55,110 bases of DNA from UBA2396 sp038042175 (GCA_964358855.1 CAYHQQ010000022.1:1-55110), one strand, 5' to 3'. Positions 15,961 through 24,719 are shown, counted from the stretch's first letter. Program-made: numbers and translations. Notes: generated by a model not told the origin, from the letters alone.

Positions 15961-18840
15961 TTACTTGCCCGCGGGTGCGGGGGCAGGCGTGGGAGTCACG
16001 ACGACGGTGATGGCGTTTTCCTTGGTGTGGTACTTGGCGAAGGTCTTCTTGATCTGCTCGGCCGTCACGCTCTGATAGGCCGCGGGCTCCTTGACGATCT
16101 CGTCGAGATTGTTGTCGCGGAAGGTGATGCGCTGGAGACGTCCGGCCCAGTAGGCAGGGTCCTCGAGCTGGGTCTCGAAGGTGTTGGCCATCTGCTTCTT
16201 GGCGACGGTGAGTTCTTCCTCGGTGGGGCCGTTCTTGGCGAAGGTGTCGTACATCTCGTTGAGCTTGGCGACCAGGGCGACGGCCTTGGCGGGCTCGGTG
16301 GGGGCGGAGGCGCCAAAGACGCCAAAGCCGGGGTAGGTGGTGGCGGACCTGGAGCTGGCACCGATGCTGTAGACCAGCTGGGCCTCCTCGCGGACTTCCT
16401 TCACCATGCGGCTTGAGAGGATGCGGGCGGCCATGGCCAGAGCGCGGGAGTCGTCGCGGTTGGACTGGTCGGCGCCGTAGAAGCCGTTGGACACGTACGC
16501 CTGGGCGGTGTTGGTCTCGATGCTCTTGGCGATGGAGATCGGTCCGGCGGGGCGGGTGAGCTTGCGCTGAGCGGCAAAGAGCGAGGGAGCAACGCGGTCG
16601 CGGGTCTTGAGCGAGCCCAGGTACTTCTCGACGAGCGGCAGGATCGTCTCACGCGGGATGTCGCCGATGATCACGACCTCGATGGGGCTGGTGGTGATCA
16701 GCTTCTCGAGGTACGCCTGGGCGGCGGGAAGGGTGAGCTTCTCGAGCTGCTCAAGGGTCAGCGGCTGGGTGGCCGCGGCGGAGGTGGGGTAGATGGCGGC
16801 GCCGGCGATTCGCCCGCCGAACTGCTGCGGATTCCTGACGACGGATTCGAGACCCTCGCGGGTGTTGGACACGAACTGATCGAAAGCGGTCTGTTCGATT
16901 CTGGGCTCGGTGAGCAGAAGGTGGGCGAGCTGGAAACCAGGCTCGAGCTCGTCGGGGCTGCCGGAGATGGTGAGGGAGATGGCTTCGGGGCCGCCGCCGC
17001 CACCTCCGCCGCCGCCTCCACGACCGCCGCGCCCGCCACCACCGCCGCCGAAGCCGCCGCCGCGGACGGAGACCTTCTTGCCGGTCATAATCTCGCGGAT
17101 GTCGCTGGTGGAGAGGTGCTGGGTGGAGGGACGCGACCAGGCGAGGGTTGCGGCCGAGGTGATGCCGCGGTTGGCCGCGGTCTCGAGCATCTCGCCGCCC
17201 AGGAGGTCGATGTGGATGGAGGCCTGGCTCTTGCGTTCATCCATGAAGCGGTAGTGCACGCGGATGTTGTTGGAGAGCCAGCCCGACCAGACCTTGGTCG
17301 CCTCGTGCGTGGTGCTCTCGGTGGTCTTGCCGGCCTTGGGCAGCTCGGTCATGAGCGTTGTCGCGTGCGCGGACTCGGTCTCGGGCGTGGGCTTGACGCC
17401 CAGGGCCTTGGTGCCCAGCTCCAGCAGGGCCGCCTCGGTGGGAACGTCGGCGGACGAGGGGAGCGTGGCGATGAACGCGACGGCCTTGGGGTCGAACTCC
17501 TTGGCGAAGCGCTCGGAGACCTCTTCCTTGGTGATCGAGGGCAGGATGGACTTGAGGAGGTCGAGGCGCTGGGCGGGCGACATCATCGGCTCGCCATCGG
17601 TCACGCGGCTGTTCATGCGGGCGATGAGGGCCGCGGAAGGGACGGTTGCTTCGGTCTGCACGGCGCGCTCGGCGCCGGAGATGATTTCCTTGCGGGCGTC
17701 ATCGAGCTCGCGGGCGGTGAAGCCGAACGCGCGGGCACGCTGCAGCTCCAGAGAGATCTCGTTGAGCGTCTCCTTCCACTTGCCCGGGGAGGAGCGGCCC
17801 CACATCTCGGCGGAGCGGATCGAGCGAGGGTCGTTGCCCAGGGAGACACCGGCGTTCTGGTAGCTGGTGCCGCCGCGGGAAGACTTGTCGGAAAGGCGAC
17901 GGTTGAGGGCCATGGTGCCCAGGTCGCCGACCAGGTCGGCGCGGTAGCCGGGGATGGTGGTGGCGGTGGGGCGGCCGGGTTCCAGGTGCGTGATGCGGAC
18001 TTCTTCGGCACGGACCTCGGGGTCGCTGGCGACGATGGCGAAGCTCTTGTCGTAGGCCTTGACCTTGATGTCCTGGGGCGTGGGCTTGGGCTTCTTGGGC
18101 AAGTCGGCGAAGGTGGCCTTGATGGCCTTGACAACCTCTGCGGGGTCGGTGTCGGCGACGACCATAAGCGTGGCGTTGGAGGCGGCGTACCACTTGGCGT
18201 AATAGTCTTTGAAGTCCTGCTCCTTCACGGCGTTGATCGTCTCTTCCTTGCCGATGGTGTTGCGCTCGCCGTAGAGCGAGCCCGGAGCGATGCGCTCGCG
18301 AACGTGGTTCTGAGTCCGCTCACGCCCGGAGAGGCCGCGGCGGCGTTCCTCCTGAATGATCTGGCGCTCGGCGTCGATCTCCTTGGGGAAGAGTGACAAG
18401 CGTCCAGTGACGTCGGCGAAGAAGGTCAGGCCTTTGGCGAGGGTTTCGGGCTTGGTGTTGGGGAGAGTGAGCTGGTAGGTGGTCTGGTCGAGGTTGGTGA
18501 AGGCGTTCTGATCGCGCCCGAAGGTCATGCCCAGGGACTGGAAGAAGGGGACGAGAGCGCCTGGGGCGAAGTTGGCCGAGCCGTTGAAGGCCATGTGCTC
18601 GAGGTAGTGGGCCAGGCCCCGCTGCTTGTCGGACTCGTTGAGCGAGCCCGAATGGATGTGGATCCAGATGACGGCGCGCCCCGGCGGGACGGCGTGCTTC
18701 TTGATGACGTAGTGGAGTCCGTTCTCAAGCTCTCCGGTGACGAGTGAGGGATCGGTCGGGAGCGGCTGCGCGAACACGGAGGGCGCAACGAGGCAGAACG
18801 GCGCGGTGAGGGCGAGGAGAGCAGGGGAGAGGCGATTCAT
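15961..18840 (-). CDS. Secreted M16 (insulinase/pitrilysin) zinc peptidase, two-unit form
   Basis: 959-residue peptidase with a Sec signal peptide (MNRLSPALLALTAPFCLVAPSVFAQ). The active-site motif HYLEHMAFNGS (HxxEH, near residue 84) and the distal glutamate region EIDAERQIIQEERRRG form the zinc site. A second, inactive M16 half follows (ISIAKSIETNTAQAYVSNGF…). Unusual is a glycine-rich stretch of about 26 residues near 592-617 (coded at about 16989-17065) joining the two halves, a flexible linker far richer in glycine than usual. The start is the ATG at 18840 because it opens the signal peptide. It degrades peptides in the periplasm by analogy with family members. Confidence 0.93.
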   Translation of the reverse strand: MNRLSPALLALTAPFCLVAPSVFAQPLPTDPSLVTGELENGLHYVIKKHAVPPGRAVIWIHIHSGSLNESDKQRGLAHYLEHMAFNGSANFAPGALVPFFQSLGMTFGRDQNAFTNLDQTTYQLTLPNTKPETLAKGLTFFADVTGRLSLFPKEIDAERQIIQEERRRGLSGRERTQNHVRERIAPGSLYGERNTIGKEETINAVKEQDFKDYYAKWYAASNATLMVVADTDPAEVVKAIKATFADLPKKPKPTPQDIKVKAYDKSFAIVASDPEVRAEEVRITHLEPGRPTATTIPGYRADLVGDLGTMALNRRLSDKSSRGGTSYQNAGVSLGNDPRSIRSAEMWGRSSPGKWKETLNEISLELQRARAFGFTARELDDARKEIISGAERAVQTEATVPSAALIARMNSRVTDGEPMMSPAQRLDLLKSILPSITKEEVSERFAKEFDPKAVAFIATLPSSADVPTEAALLELGTKALGVKPTPETESAHATTLMTELPKAGKTTESTTHEATKVWSGWLSNNIRVHYRFMDERKSQASIHIDLLGGEMLETAANRGITSAATLAWSRPSTQHLSTSDIREIMTGKKVSVRGGGFGGGGGGRGGRGGGGGGGGGGPEAISLTISGSPDELEPGFQLAHLLLTEPRIEQTAFDQFVSNTREGLESVVRNPQQFGGRIAGAAIYPTSAAATQPLTLEQLEKLTLPAAQAYLEKLITTSPIEVVIIGDIPRETILPLVEKYLGSLKTRDRVAPSLFAAQRKLTRPAGPISIAKSIETNTAQAYVSNGFYGADQSNRDDSRALAMAARILSSRMVKEVREEAQLVYSIGASSRSATTYPGFGVFGASAPTEPAKAVALVAKLNEMYDTFAKNGPTEEELTVAKKQMANTFETQLEDPAYWAGRLQRITFRDNNLDEIVKEPAAYQSVTAEQIKKTFAKYHTKENAITVVVTPTPAPAPAGK

Positions 18841-18953
18841 GGCAGGGCTCCATATTGAGGACGCGAGGGACCCGATTGGGCCGCTCCAGCATACCACAAG
18901 CCGGGCCCGGTAACGAAGGGAAACTGCCTTTCGAGCTCGGCTTGGAAACAGGA

Positions 18954-19709
18954 CTACTGCCGGGCTTCAACCGGTAGTTTCACCAGGGAGGTCGTTGACC
19001 ACCAGCCGTCGATGGAGCACGGGCCGGGATCGAGTTTCGAAAGGGCGGCCTCGACGTCGGCGGTCTTGTCGGCGTCGAGGATGATGACCCCTGCGCCGCG
19101 GCGAGGTGCGTCAAAGGTGCCACACCAGACGACCTTGGTGCTATAGGTGGATGCTGCGATCGCCTTCCGGGCCTTGGCGGCGTCATTGGCCGTGACCATC
19201 ACGTACCCGCGTATGTTGGGCGGGGGCAGAGAAGGGTCGGGCTTGACGTTGCTGGCCGCGGCGGCAGCGTTCTGGAGGCGCTCGAGTTCGAGCGTCTGAC
19301 GAAGGGTCGGTGAGGCGTGCATGGGCACGAACTCGGGGGTGAAGACTTCCGCCATGACGCCGGGGTCGGTCGCGACCAGGGCGCGGGCGAGGTCGACGGT
19401 GGGAACATCGATGACAAAGATGCCGCGCCAGGACTTATCGTGCGGCTTGTCGAATGGGCCCGCGACTACCAGTCTGCCGAGTTCTGCGAGGCGGTGCATG
19501 TTGGCCATGTGACCCTGAAAGATCCGCTGGCTCTGCTCGGGCGTCTGCGACGCGCTCTTGGGGCCGGTCTTCAGAGTGACGAAGACGAAGTCGGCCGTCG
19601 GGGGTTGGGTGGGGCTCGGAGTCGACGTGCAGGCCTGCAAGGCCATGGCGGTGACAACGACGAGCAAAAAGCGAAGTGGCGTTCGGGCGGCGGTGATGGA
19701 GATTGGCAT
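18954..19709 (-). CDS. Lipoprotein with two YCII-like domains
   Basis: 251-residue lipoprotein: signal MPISITAARTPLRFLLVVVTAMALQAC, with the lipid Cys at residue 27. Residues 40-125 form a YCII-like ferredoxin fold (FVFVTLKTGP, then MANMHRLAELGRLVVAGPFDKPHDKSWRGIFVIDVPTVDLARALVATDPGVMAEVF). The second half (RGYVMVTANDAAKARKAI, then VVWCGTFDAPRRGAGVIILDAD) looks like a degenerate second copy. YCII proteins are small enzymes or binders of unknown role; an exported form is uncommon. It is encoded between mrp and the M16 peptidase gene, with short gaps, so probably one operon. Confidence 0.8.
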   Translation of the reverse strand: MPISITAARTPLRFLLVVVTAMALQACTSTPSPTQPPTADFVFVTLKTGPKSASQTPEQSQRIFQGHMANMHRLAELGRLVVAGPFDKPHDKSWRGIFVIDVPTVDLARALVATDPGVMAEVFTPEFVPMHASPTLRQTLELERLQNAAAAASNVKPDPSLPPPNIRGYVMVTANDAAKARKAIAASTYSTKVVWCGTFDAPRRGAGVIILDADKTADVEAALSKLDPGPCSIDGWWSTTSLVKLPVEARQ

Positions 19710-19732
19710 GGCCGCAGTCTAGCAAGTTCCAA

Positions 19733-20989
19733 TCAACTGATCGTCAGCACTGGCCTGGTCTGGCCCTGCCTGAGGCTCGCAAGCGCGACCTGCGACTCAA
19801 ACGCCGAGACGAGCGATTCGAGAGCGGTGGCGAGACGTTTACCGGGTGCGTCAGTCGCCGTGAAGTTTGCGGTTGGGTCCCCGTTGTCGGAGTTGACGCG
19901 GAGCGACATGGTGATCGGCACGGCCCCAAGGAACGGCAGGCCCAGGCGCTGGGCCATCGTCTCCGCGCCGCCCTTGCCGAAGAGGTCGTACTCCTTGCCG
20001 TCGTCGCCGACGAAGCTCGACATGTTCTCCACGACGCCCAGGACGTCGATGCCCAGCTGCTGGAACATGCGGGCGGCGCGCACCGCGTCATCCTGGGCCA
20101 CGCGCTGGGGTGTGCAGACAACCACCGCGCCGGTGAGTTGAAGCTGCTGCGCCATGGTGAGCGAGACGTCGCCGGTGCCGGGTGGCAGATCGATGATGAG
20201 GTAGTCGAGCTCGCCCCACTGGGTTTGTTCCAGGAGCTGCTTGAAGGCGCCGTGGGCCATGGGGCCACGCCAGATGAGCGGGCGTTCGGCGTCGACGAGC
20301 TTGCCGATGGTGATCGCCTTGATGCCGTGGACAAGGAAGGGCTGGAGACGGCCCAGGAGGACCGATTGTTCCAGAGGGGCGAGAGCGAGCATGGTGGGCA
20401 TGGAGGGGCCATAGATATCGCCGTCGAGCAGGCCGACGCTGTGCCCCTTGCGAGCAAGGCCGACGGCGAGGTTGAGGGCGATGGTGCTCTTGCCGACGCC
20501 GCCTTTGCCCGCGCCGACGGCGATGGCACGCCGGACGCCTGGGAGCGAGGGCGCGGAGCCTTGGGGCGTGGGCTGTTGAGCGGCGGGACGAGCCGGCGGT
20601 GGGGCGAGCCCTCCGATGGGACGATGACCGGCGTCGGCAGGTGGTGCCGCCGGAGCGGCGAGCGGTGTGACCTTGCCCGTGCCGCCGGTGAACGAGCCGA
20701 ACTTGGCGGTGTGGGCGGCGACACCGGCGTGATCGACGAACTCGACGATGAGTGAGTCGAGTTTGCCTCCCTCGTGGGCGCAGGCCGCGGTGATCGCGGA
20801 GTGCACTGAATGGGCGAGCGAGTCAAGGGTGGGCGTGGCGACGCCTTCTGGGAGTCGGAGCTTGATGCTGCCGTAGGTGTCGCACCAGGCGACCCATTGG
20901 AGCGCGCCCGAGGTGACAAGATCACCGGCCAGGGCGGGGTTCTCGATGGTCCGGAGAAGGTCGATGATTTGGGCTTTGTTCGTTGGCAT
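19733..20989 (-). CDS. Mrp/ApbC family iron-sulfur cluster carrier ATPase
   Basis: 418-residue P-loop ATPase that loads and delivers Fe-S clusters. The N-terminal MIP18-like domain (about residues 1-90) is followed by a Pro/Ala-rich linker and the ATPase core: deviant Walker A VGAGKGGVGKSTIALNLA, the GLLDGDIYGPS block, DYLIIDLPPGTGDVSLTMAQ and VCTPQRVAQDDAVRAARMF. The usual CxxC that holds the bridging cluster (normally in ENMSxFxCPxCG) is replaced: ENMSSFVGDDGKEYDLFGKGG has no cysteine. It may thus be an Mrp variant with altered cluster binding. It is the first gene of a minus-strand operon, divergent from the repeat protein at 21156. Confidence 0.93.
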   Translation of the reverse strand: MPTNKAQIIDLLRTIENPALAGDLVTSGALQWVAWCDTYGSIKLRLPEGVATPTLDSLAHSVHSAITAACAHEGGKLDSLIVEFVDHAGVAAHTAKFGSFTGGTGKVTPLAAPAAPPADAGHRPIGGLAPPPARPAAQQPTPQGSAPSLPGVRRAIAVGAGKGGVGKSTIALNLAVGLARKGHSVGLLDGDIYGPSMPTMLALAPLEQSVLLGRLQPFLVHGIKAITIGKLVDAERPLIWRGPMAHGAFKQLLEQTQWGELDYLIIDLPPGTGDVSLTMAQQLQLTGAVVVCTPQRVAQDDAVRAARMFQQLGIDVLGVVENMSSFVGDDGKEYDLFGKGGAETMAQRLGLPFLGAVPITMSLRVNSDNGDPTANFTATDAPGKRLATALESLVSAFESQVALASLRQGQTRPVLTIS

Positions 20990-21155
20990 GAGAGCGGGCT
21001 TGGGGGTCGGGCAGGAGAAAGGGTTTGGGCGGGCCGATACCTGATTGTTCGCCGGCAATAGCCCGGGGGACGATGCGTTGAGAATGTGGGTGTCGTCGGG
21101 GGTTTTTGCGTCGGGATTGGGCCCATTGGTGGGCGGAAAGCAAGGAGTTGAAGGC

Positions 21156-22310
21156 ATGAATCTCATGAAACGCTGTGGGTGTGCGGTCGCTCTGGTGGTG
21201 TGTGCGGGAACTGCGATGGCGCAGGAAGCCAAGCCCGCCGAGCCGGTGCTCAAGGGACCCCAGGTGAAGGACAACAGTCTTCCCGGGCAGAAGAGGACGT
21301 TTGGCGAGAAGGGGGCGAACGCCAAGCGGGGCGAGATGGCCCCGCCGCTGCCGATGATGATGAGAGCGTTTGAGGTCATTCGCGGCGAGAAGGCCGGCGA
21401 GCTCAAGCTGACCCAGGAGCAGGATCAGCAGGTGAAGGCGGCTTTCGAAGGTCACCAGACGGCGATGCGCGAGTTTATGGAAAAGAATCGCGAGGAGACC
21501 GAGACGCTGCGAGCGCAGCTCTCTCCCGAGGACCGGGCGAAGTTTGAGGGCGCGATCCGCGAGGGCGGTCGCGACTTGAAGGCGAGCAAGAGCGAGTTCA
21601 AGGGCAAGGGCGCGAAAGACGCGGCCAAGGACGCCAAGGACGAGATGATGCCCGAGCCCAAGAAGGTCGACTCCGAGGCCGCGGCGAAGGCCCGCGCACG
21701 TCTCATGGAGATCTACGCCCAGCGTCCCAAGCCCGAGGACGCGCAGGTGAAGGCGTTCGCGGTGCTCAGCGAGGCGCAGAAGTCGGCGGTGCAGGCGCAG
21801 CTCGCTCGGGCCAAGGAAGAGATGACCAAGCGCGCTGCGGCGAATGCCAAGGGTGAGAAGAAGGTCAAGGACGGGTTGACGCTCGACGGGCCGATGGTGA
21901 ACAAGACCCCCGAAGAGATCATGAACGACCCCAAGGTGCCCGAGCGTCTGCGTGAGCGCCTCAAGAACATGTCACCCGAAGATCGTGCGGCCGCGATCAA
22001 GCGGTACATGGAGCAGAGCAAGTCCCCAGAGAAGGCCAAGGACGGAGCGGCTCCCGCCCTGTCGCTCGAGGGCAAGACGCCCGAAGAGATCATGAACGAT
22101 CCCAAGGTGCCCGAGCGTCTGCGTGAACGTCTCAAGAACATGTCGCCCGAAGACCGTGCTGCGGCGATCAAGCGGTACATCGAGCAGAGCAAGAGCGGCG
22201 AGAAGGTGATCAAGTCGACGAAGGAAGGCCGTCGTAACGGCGAAACGGGCGGCTCCGACAAGCCCGCCCCAAGCCCGTCGGACGTCAACGTGCCCGCGGC
22301 TCCGAAGTAG
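21156..22310 (+). CDS. Exported charged protein with two tandem 41-residue repeats
   Basis: 384-residue protein with a signal peptide (MNLMKRCGCAVALVVCAGTAMAQ). The body is rich in Lys, Glu and Ala and largely helical, including an LTQEQDQQVKAAFEGHQTAMREFMEKNREE segment similar to small periplasmic Spy/CpxP-type helical proteins (weak likeness). Near the C-terminus two almost identical 41-residue units begin KTPEEIMNDPKVPERLRERL (coded by 21903-22025 and 22074-22196). The C-terminal 30 residues are low in complexity. Good Shine-Dalgarno (AAGGAG) before the ATG. The two-unit DNA repeat suggests recent duplication. Function unknown. Confidence 0.8.
   Translation: MNLMKRCGCAVALVVCAGTAMAQEAKPAEPVLKGPQVKDNSLPGQKRTFGEKGANAKRGEMAPPLPMMMRAFEVIRGEKAGELKLTQEQDQQVKAAFEGHQTAMREFMEKNREETETLRAQLSPEDRAKFEGAIREGGRDLKASKSEFKGKGAKDAAKDAKDEMMPEPKKVDSEAAAKARARLMEIYAQRPKPEDAQVKAFAVLSEAQKSAVQAQLARAKEEMTKRAAANAKGEKKVKDGLTLDGPMVNKTPEEIMNDPKVPERLRERLKNMSPEDRAAAIKRYMEQSKSPEKAKDGAAPALSLEGKTPEEIMNDPKVPERLRERLKNMSPEDRAAAIKRYIEQSKSGEKVIKSTKEGRRNGETGGSDKPAPSPSDVNVPAAPK
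21903..22196 (+). repeat. Tandem 123-base coding repeat (two copies)
   Basis: Copies at 21903-22025 and 22074-22196 encode 41 residues that differ only at one site (M/I near the end). Most DNA differences are silent third-position changes, so the protein unit appears conserved by selection after duplication. Confidence 0.85.
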
Positions 22311-22378
22311 TTGTGTGACCACGCCCAAACGACCCCTGCCGGCGCGAACCGGCAGTCTGAGGCGGTGGTGAGATCAGA

Positions 22379-22409
22379 CGACCCCCGTTGCGACCGGGGG
22401 TCGTTTTTT
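22379..22409 (+). terminator. Rho-independent terminator after the repeat-protein gene
   Basis: Stem CGACCCCC paired with GGGGGTCG around a TTGCGACC-type loop (22379-22403), followed at once by a run of six T. Fits the end of the transcript of the gene ending at 22310. Confidence 0.85.
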
Positions 22410-22555
22410 GCGCGTTTGGCCCCTTTGGGTGGGCAGGCTGGAGGGGTGTCCTCCCCATTCCGGCCCTGTCAAGTAGAAAATTCGGAAATTGTCTGATTGC
22501 GCGGAACTATGGGGTCGATAACTCCGTATCTCAACCTTGATCTCTCTCTCCTCCA

Positions 22556-22594
22556 GCGGGGCACCGTTTAGCGATGGTGCCCTGCTTCGTTTTT
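22556..22594 (+). terminator. Terminator-like hairpin 100 bases upstream of the epimerase gene
   Basis: A 10-bp stem, GCGGGGCACC (22556-22565) with GGTGCCCTGC (22576-22585) and one G-T pair, a 10-base loop and then TTCGTTTTT. No protein gene ends just upstream, so it may end a small RNA or act as an attenuator for the epimerase-thiL transcript. Confidence 0.65.
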
Positions 22595-22694
22595 GCATCC
22601 ATGACATTCGGTCTTTGTTCGCACTTGAGGCCTTTGGGGCACCGAGCCTGACTCGGCTGGTACAGTTGGTTGACGGTCCGGAGGATTGTTGACC

Positions 22695-23669
22695 ATGGCT
22701 CAACCGATTCTGTTGACGGGTGCGGCGGGGTTCATCGGGTCATGGACGGCACAGCGGCTCATCGCGGCCGGGCGGCCCGTGGTTGGCGTCGACAATTTCG
22801 ATCCCTTTTACTCGCCCGAGGTCAAGGCGAACAACCTGTCGCAGGTCGACCGCAGTGCGCCCGCGGGCATGTGGACGTTCGTGCGCGGCGACATCGCCGA
22901 CGCCCCGGCAATGCGGGAGCTGTTCGATCGCGTAAAGCCCGAGGGTGTGATCCACTTGGCGGCCAAGGCGGGGGTGCGGCCCAGCATCGAGGACCCCGTG
23001 GGGTACAGCCGTGCGAACGTCATGGGAACGTCGGTGCTTCTGGACGCGGCCAGGCGGGCGGGGTGCGCGCGGATTGTCGTGGCGTCGTCGAGCTCGGTCT
23101 ACGGCAACTCGCCCAAGGTGCCCTTTGCTGAGACCGACGATGTGAGCGAACCGATCAGCCCGTACGCGGCGACCAAGCGGGCGTGCGAGCTCATGGGTTA
23201 CACGCACTGGAAGCTGACGCGAACGCCCGTGGCGATGCTCCGGTTCTTCACCGTCTTTGGGCCCAGGCAACGCCCCGACCTTGCGATCCACGCGTTCCTG
23301 GGGCGCGTCGCACGGGGCGAGGCGATCCGGATGTTCGGCGACGGCACGACCAGCCGCGATTACACGTACATCGACGACATCGTCACGGGTGTGGTGGCGG
23401 CCTACGACCGCATCGATCACCACGGGTACCGCGTGTGGAACCTGGGCGGAAGCTCCCCGGTCTCGCTTCTGGAAATGATCGCGATCATCGGCCGGGTTGT
23501 GGGCATGGAGCCCAGGGTTGAGCGCGGCCCGATGCAGCCCGGCGATGTCGAGCGCACGTTCGCCGATCCCGCTCGATCGGCCGCGGAACTCGGTTACAAA
23601 GTGACCACGGGATTCGAGGAGGGCGTGCGCCGCCAGTGGGCGTGGATGCGAGAGAGCGGGATCGCGTGA
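22695..23669 (+). CDS. NAD-dependent nucleotide-sugar epimerase (UDP-glucuronate 4-epimerase-like)
   Basis: 324-residue extended SDR enzyme. Features: Rossmann GAAGFIGS (GxxGxxG) at the N-terminus, VDNFDPFYSPEVKANNL (the DNFDPFYD-like loop typical of UDP-glucuronate epimerases), HLAAKAGVRPSIEDP, catalytic SSSSVYGNSPKVPF with YAATK (Tyr-x-x-x-Lys), and VFGPRQRPDLAIHAF with GDGTTSRDYTYIDDIV for sugar binding. These match capsule-type epimerases that make UDP-galacturonate from UDP-glucuronate; this substrate is inferred from motif likeness. The ATG at 22695 is chosen over a TTG at 22686. thiL begins 22 bases after its stop. Confidence 0.9.
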   Translation: MAQPILLTGAAGFIGSWTAQRLIAAGRPVVGVDNFDPFYSPEVKANNLSQVDRSAPAGMWTFVRGDIADAPAMRELFDRVKPEGVIHLAAKAGVRPSIEDPVGYSRANVMGTSVLLDAARRAGCARIVVASSSSVYGNSPKVPFAETDDVSEPISPYAATKRACELMGYTHWKLTRTPVAMLRFFTVFGPRQRPDLAIHAFLGRVARGEAIRMFGDGTTSRDYTYIDDIVTGVVAAYDRIDHHGYRVWNLGGSSPVSLLEMIAIIGRVVGMEPRVERGPMQPGDVERTFADPARSAAELGYKVTTGFEEGVRRQWAWMRESGIA

Positions 23670-23691
23670 AGCGACTTGAAATGGGGGAAGT

Positions 23692-24627
23692 GTGCGCGAG
23701 AACGAGCTGCTGCGACACATCTTTGAGCGATCCAAGGGACTCTCGACAGCGTTTCCACGTGTGGTGGTCGGGCCCGGCGATGACTGCGCGGTCGTCAACG
23801 CGACGGGCCAGCTCTTGCTCAAGGTCGACCAGCTCATCGAGGGGCGCCACTTCACGCCCGAGACGCCTATCGATCTGATCGCCAGAAAGGCGATCGCGAG
23901 GGCGGTTTCGGACATCGCCGCCATGGCGGGGCGGCCGGTTGCGAGCTTGGCGGCCGCGATGATTCCGGCCGGATATCCGCACGCCGACGCGCTCTTCGAC
24001 GCCGCCGCACGATGGGCTCGCCACTGGGGGTGCCCGCTCGTGGGCGGCGATATCGCCCGCGTTGCCCGGGCGCAAGAGGGCGGTCGGCTGGGCCTTTCGA
24101 TCACAGTGCTGGGCGAGGCGCACAGGACGCGTGGGCCCGTGCTGCGGAGCGGCGCTCGCGTGGGCGATCTCGTGTTCGTCACCGGCGAGATCGGCGGGTC
24201 GTTTGACGCCGGCTCGGGCGGGGGTCGCCATCTGACCTTCGAGCCACGTCTCGCGGAGGCGGCCTGGCTGGCGGAGAACCTCGGGGAGCGTCTGCACGCG
24301 ATGATGGACGTCTCCGACGGCCTGGGCATGGACGCGGGACGCCTGGCCGCGGCATCGGGCGTGCGGATCGATATCGACGGGGGCGCGATCCCGCTCTCGC
24401 CCGCCGTGGAGGGGGTCGGCGGCAACTGGTTGCAGGCGATCCGCGACGGCGAGGACTACGAGTTGCTTTTCACAAGCGATCCGGGCGCGAGCGTGCCCGA
24501 GGAGATCCCGGGAACCGCCGCGCGGGTGACGCGCATCGGCGTGGCGACTCCGGGGAGCGGCTGCTTTGTCAAGGGCGTCGACGGGCGGGTCATCGACGCG
24601 AGCGCCATGGGATTCGAGCACGCGTGA
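23692..24627 (+). CDS. thiL: Thiamine-monophosphate kinase ThiL
   Basis: Phosphorylates thiamine monophosphate to TPP, the last step of the pathway whose pyrimidine branch starts with ThiC. 311 residues, normal for ThiL. Motifs: an N-terminal ENELLRHIFE helix, VVVGPGDDCAVV (metal/ATP aspartates), ARKAIARAVSDIAAMAGRP, GGDIARVA, MMDVSDGLGMDAGRLA and DGEDYELLFT. The start is a GTG at 23692 in the sequence context GAAGTGTGCG. No riboswitch precedes it here; it follows the epimerase gene closely and is probably co-transcribed, unlike thiC. Confidence 0.95.
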   Translation: MRENELLRHIFERSKGLSTAFPRVVVGPGDDCAVVNATGQLLLKVDQLIEGRHFTPETPIDLIARKAIARAVSDIAAMAGRPVASLAAAMIPAGYPHADALFDAAARWARHWGCPLVGGDIARVARAQEGGRLGLSITVLGEAHRTRGPVLRSGARVGDLVFVTGEIGGSFDAGSGGGRHLTFEPRLAEAAWLAENLGERLHAMMDVSDGLGMDAGRLAAASGVRIDIDGGAIPLSPAVEGVGGNWLQAIRDGEDYELLFTSDPGASVPEEIPGTAARVTRIGVATPGSGCFVKGVDGRVIDASAMGFEHA

Positions 24628-24638
24628 ACGCGGCTCGG

Positions 24639-24719
24639 CAGAGCCACGAGCGTCAGCGAGTGCCATCGGAGTGAGCGGAATCGTCGGAGCCTCGGCGCTC
24701 GCTCACGCTCGCGGCTCTG
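24639..24719. repeat. Inverted repeat pair in convergent spacer (CGAGCGTCAGCGAG family)
   Basis: Two 26-base arms (24639-24664 and 24694-24719) are inverted copies with 23 matches; the core is CGAGCGTCAGCGAG. They fill the spacer between thiL and the convergent HAD gene and could fold into a long hairpin acting as a two-way terminator. A third copy of the same core is at 29955-29976. Confidence 0.8.

Larger units (their letters stand above)
22311..22694. other. 384-base intergenic region with two terminators and a possible small transcript
   Basis: No protein gene is seen. It holds a small hairpin (22336-22355, CTGCCGG stem), a strong terminator (22379-22409), a lower-GC stretch with a GGGG-TGTCCT-CCCC hairpin near 22454, and a second terminator-like hairpin (22556-22594). 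The region between the terminators (about 150 bases) could be a small RNA or the attenuated leader of the epimerase gene at 22695. Confidence 0.6.
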
